NCBI GenBank assembly: GCA_013377115.1
Contig: JACAAW010000007.1
Location: 1 to 51,308 of the forward strand
Direction: 5' to 3'
DNA: 51,308 nt
DNA from: Bacteroidota bacterium
GTDB taxonomy: Bacteria; Bacteroidota; Bacteroidia; Bacteroidales; CG2-30-32-10
Shown one piece after another: positions 50,898 to 51,308 of the stretch (positions are counted from its first letter, which is position 1; each line of letters starts with the position of its first letter). The notes under the pieces are model-generated. The model made no database searches. It saw only the letters and a list, made by a program, of their open reading frames with translations, and was not told the DNA's origin. Made by a program: the position numbers and the translations under genes.

Positions 50898-50905
50898 TAA
50901 ATTTG
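50898..50905 (+). promoter_or_regulatory. -7 element of the last exported protein gene
   Basis: TAAATTTG, a perfect TAnnTTTG, 45 bases before the ATG at 50950. No good -33 element at 19 bases. Confidence 0.45.
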
Positions 50906-50949
50906 TGAATCTTAAAAAAAACAGAATATTAATCTTTAAATAAAAATTT

Positions 50950-51308
50950 ATGAAAAAAACTCTTTTGATTTTCGTTGCTATTTTCATTGCAGCATTTGCA
51001 AATGCTCAGAATTCTAAGGAAAAAGTTGAATTTAAATTAACCCTAAGAGACGGTAGCGTGATGAACGGAACTTCGAATATTACCAATGTTGTTTTGGTAA
51101 CTGATTATGGCAAATTGGATGTTCCAATAAAAAATGTAAGTTCATTGGAATTTGGAATTTTACCCGACAATGCAAATAAACAAAAAATTGTTAGCCAGTT
51201 AAAACAATTATCCAATACCAGCGAAGAGCAACGCAAAGCAAGTTACGAGGAATTAGCAAAAGGAAGCATCAATACCATTCCGATAATTTCTGATTTCCTT
51301 TTCTCACC
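50950..51308 (+). CDS. Exported protein, 5' part only
   Basis: The gene runs off the right edge; 119 residues are visible. It has a signal peptide (MKKTLLIFVAIFIAAFANAQ). The mature N-terminus has a compact beta unit (FKLTLRDGSVMNGTSNITN, LVTDYGKLDVPIKNVSSLEFG) of the kind seen in secreted proteins that read a polymer or small ligand (a DGS...G...YG...I pattern), then a helical region (EEQRKASYEELAKGS) that may begin a HEAT/TPR-like solenoid. The function is unknown. Confidence 0.75.
   Translation, partial: MKKTLLIFVAIFIAAFANAQNSKEKVEFKLTLRDGSVMNGTSNITNVVLVTDYGKLDVPIKNVSSLEFGILPDNANKQKIVSQLKQLSNTSEEQRKASYEELAKGSINTIPIISDFLFS

Overview
The window comes from an AT-rich member of the phylum Bacteroidota. 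The evidence is: type A and type B Por (type IX) secretion sorting domains, SprB-type adhesin repeats, a TPR/PD40 envelope protein, the small ribosomal protein THX, a fused alpha-beta branched-chain E1, and many Bacteroidota-type promoters with a -7 element TAnnTTTG. Shine-Dalgarno sequences are mostly absent, and several conserved genes need a TTG start. I cannot name the genus. There are no rRNA or tRNA genes, CRISPR arrays, insertion sequences or phage genes. It looks like ordinary chromosome with a few notable metabolic modules.

Layout. 1-5122 (minus): the 5' end of a secreted T9SS protein, a DMT transporter, and a cluster of a fused LeuC-LeuD-type dehydratase, an atypical HD protein and an isocitrate-type dehydrogenase. 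5310-8867 (plus): exported protein, carbon-nitrogen hydrolase and fused 2-oxoacid dehydrogenase E1. Pyrophosphatase (minus) follows. 9930-12509: secreted SprB-repeat/PKD protein. 12513-15139: lipoproteins, an HD protein and a membrane J-domain protein. 15211-18813 (minus): operon TPR - comA - dedA - aroE. 19013-20329: secreted PLD-like protein. 20424-24871 (plus): membrane protein, phosphohexomutase, cysteine desulfurase and two small proteins. 24874-26711 (minus): LysM/M23 peptidase and DUF2233 protein. 26819: recQ. 28753-31530 (minus): sulfur operon of a sulfide:quinone-reductase-like flavoprotein, DUF1641, a DsrC/TusE-like protein and a DsrE-like protein. 31664-36876 (plus): lamin-tail T9SS protein, GT2 fusion protein and E2 acyltransferase. 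37025-40862 (plus): PD40 protein, exonuclease, a degenerate FAH-family protein and rhomboid protease. YqgE follows. 41548-44299 (plus): MurL-like epimerase overlapping a MurD-like ligase. 44370-49309 (minus): THX, TrmH, arginase family, HU, Fmt, RibH and a TPR membrane protein. 49489-51308 (plus): recF, DUF721 and the 5' end of another exported protein.

The most interesting systems are three. (1) An apparent MurL/MurD2 pair would make UDP-MurNAc-L-Ala-D-Glu by adding L-Glu and then epimerising it; the ligase's glutamate-binding motifs depart from canonical MurD as that route would require. (2) The four-gene sulfur operon carries a DsrC-like protein that keeps only the penultimate cysteine, so it looks like a sulfur carrier rather than a DsrAB partner. 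(3) The dehydratase/HD/dehydrogenase cluster has an HD protein that has lost the His of its HD dyad. Smaller points are a predicted FAH pseudoenzyme, a GT2 protein fused to a stripped sugar-phosphotransferase remnant, and an octamer tandem repeat between ribH and fmt.
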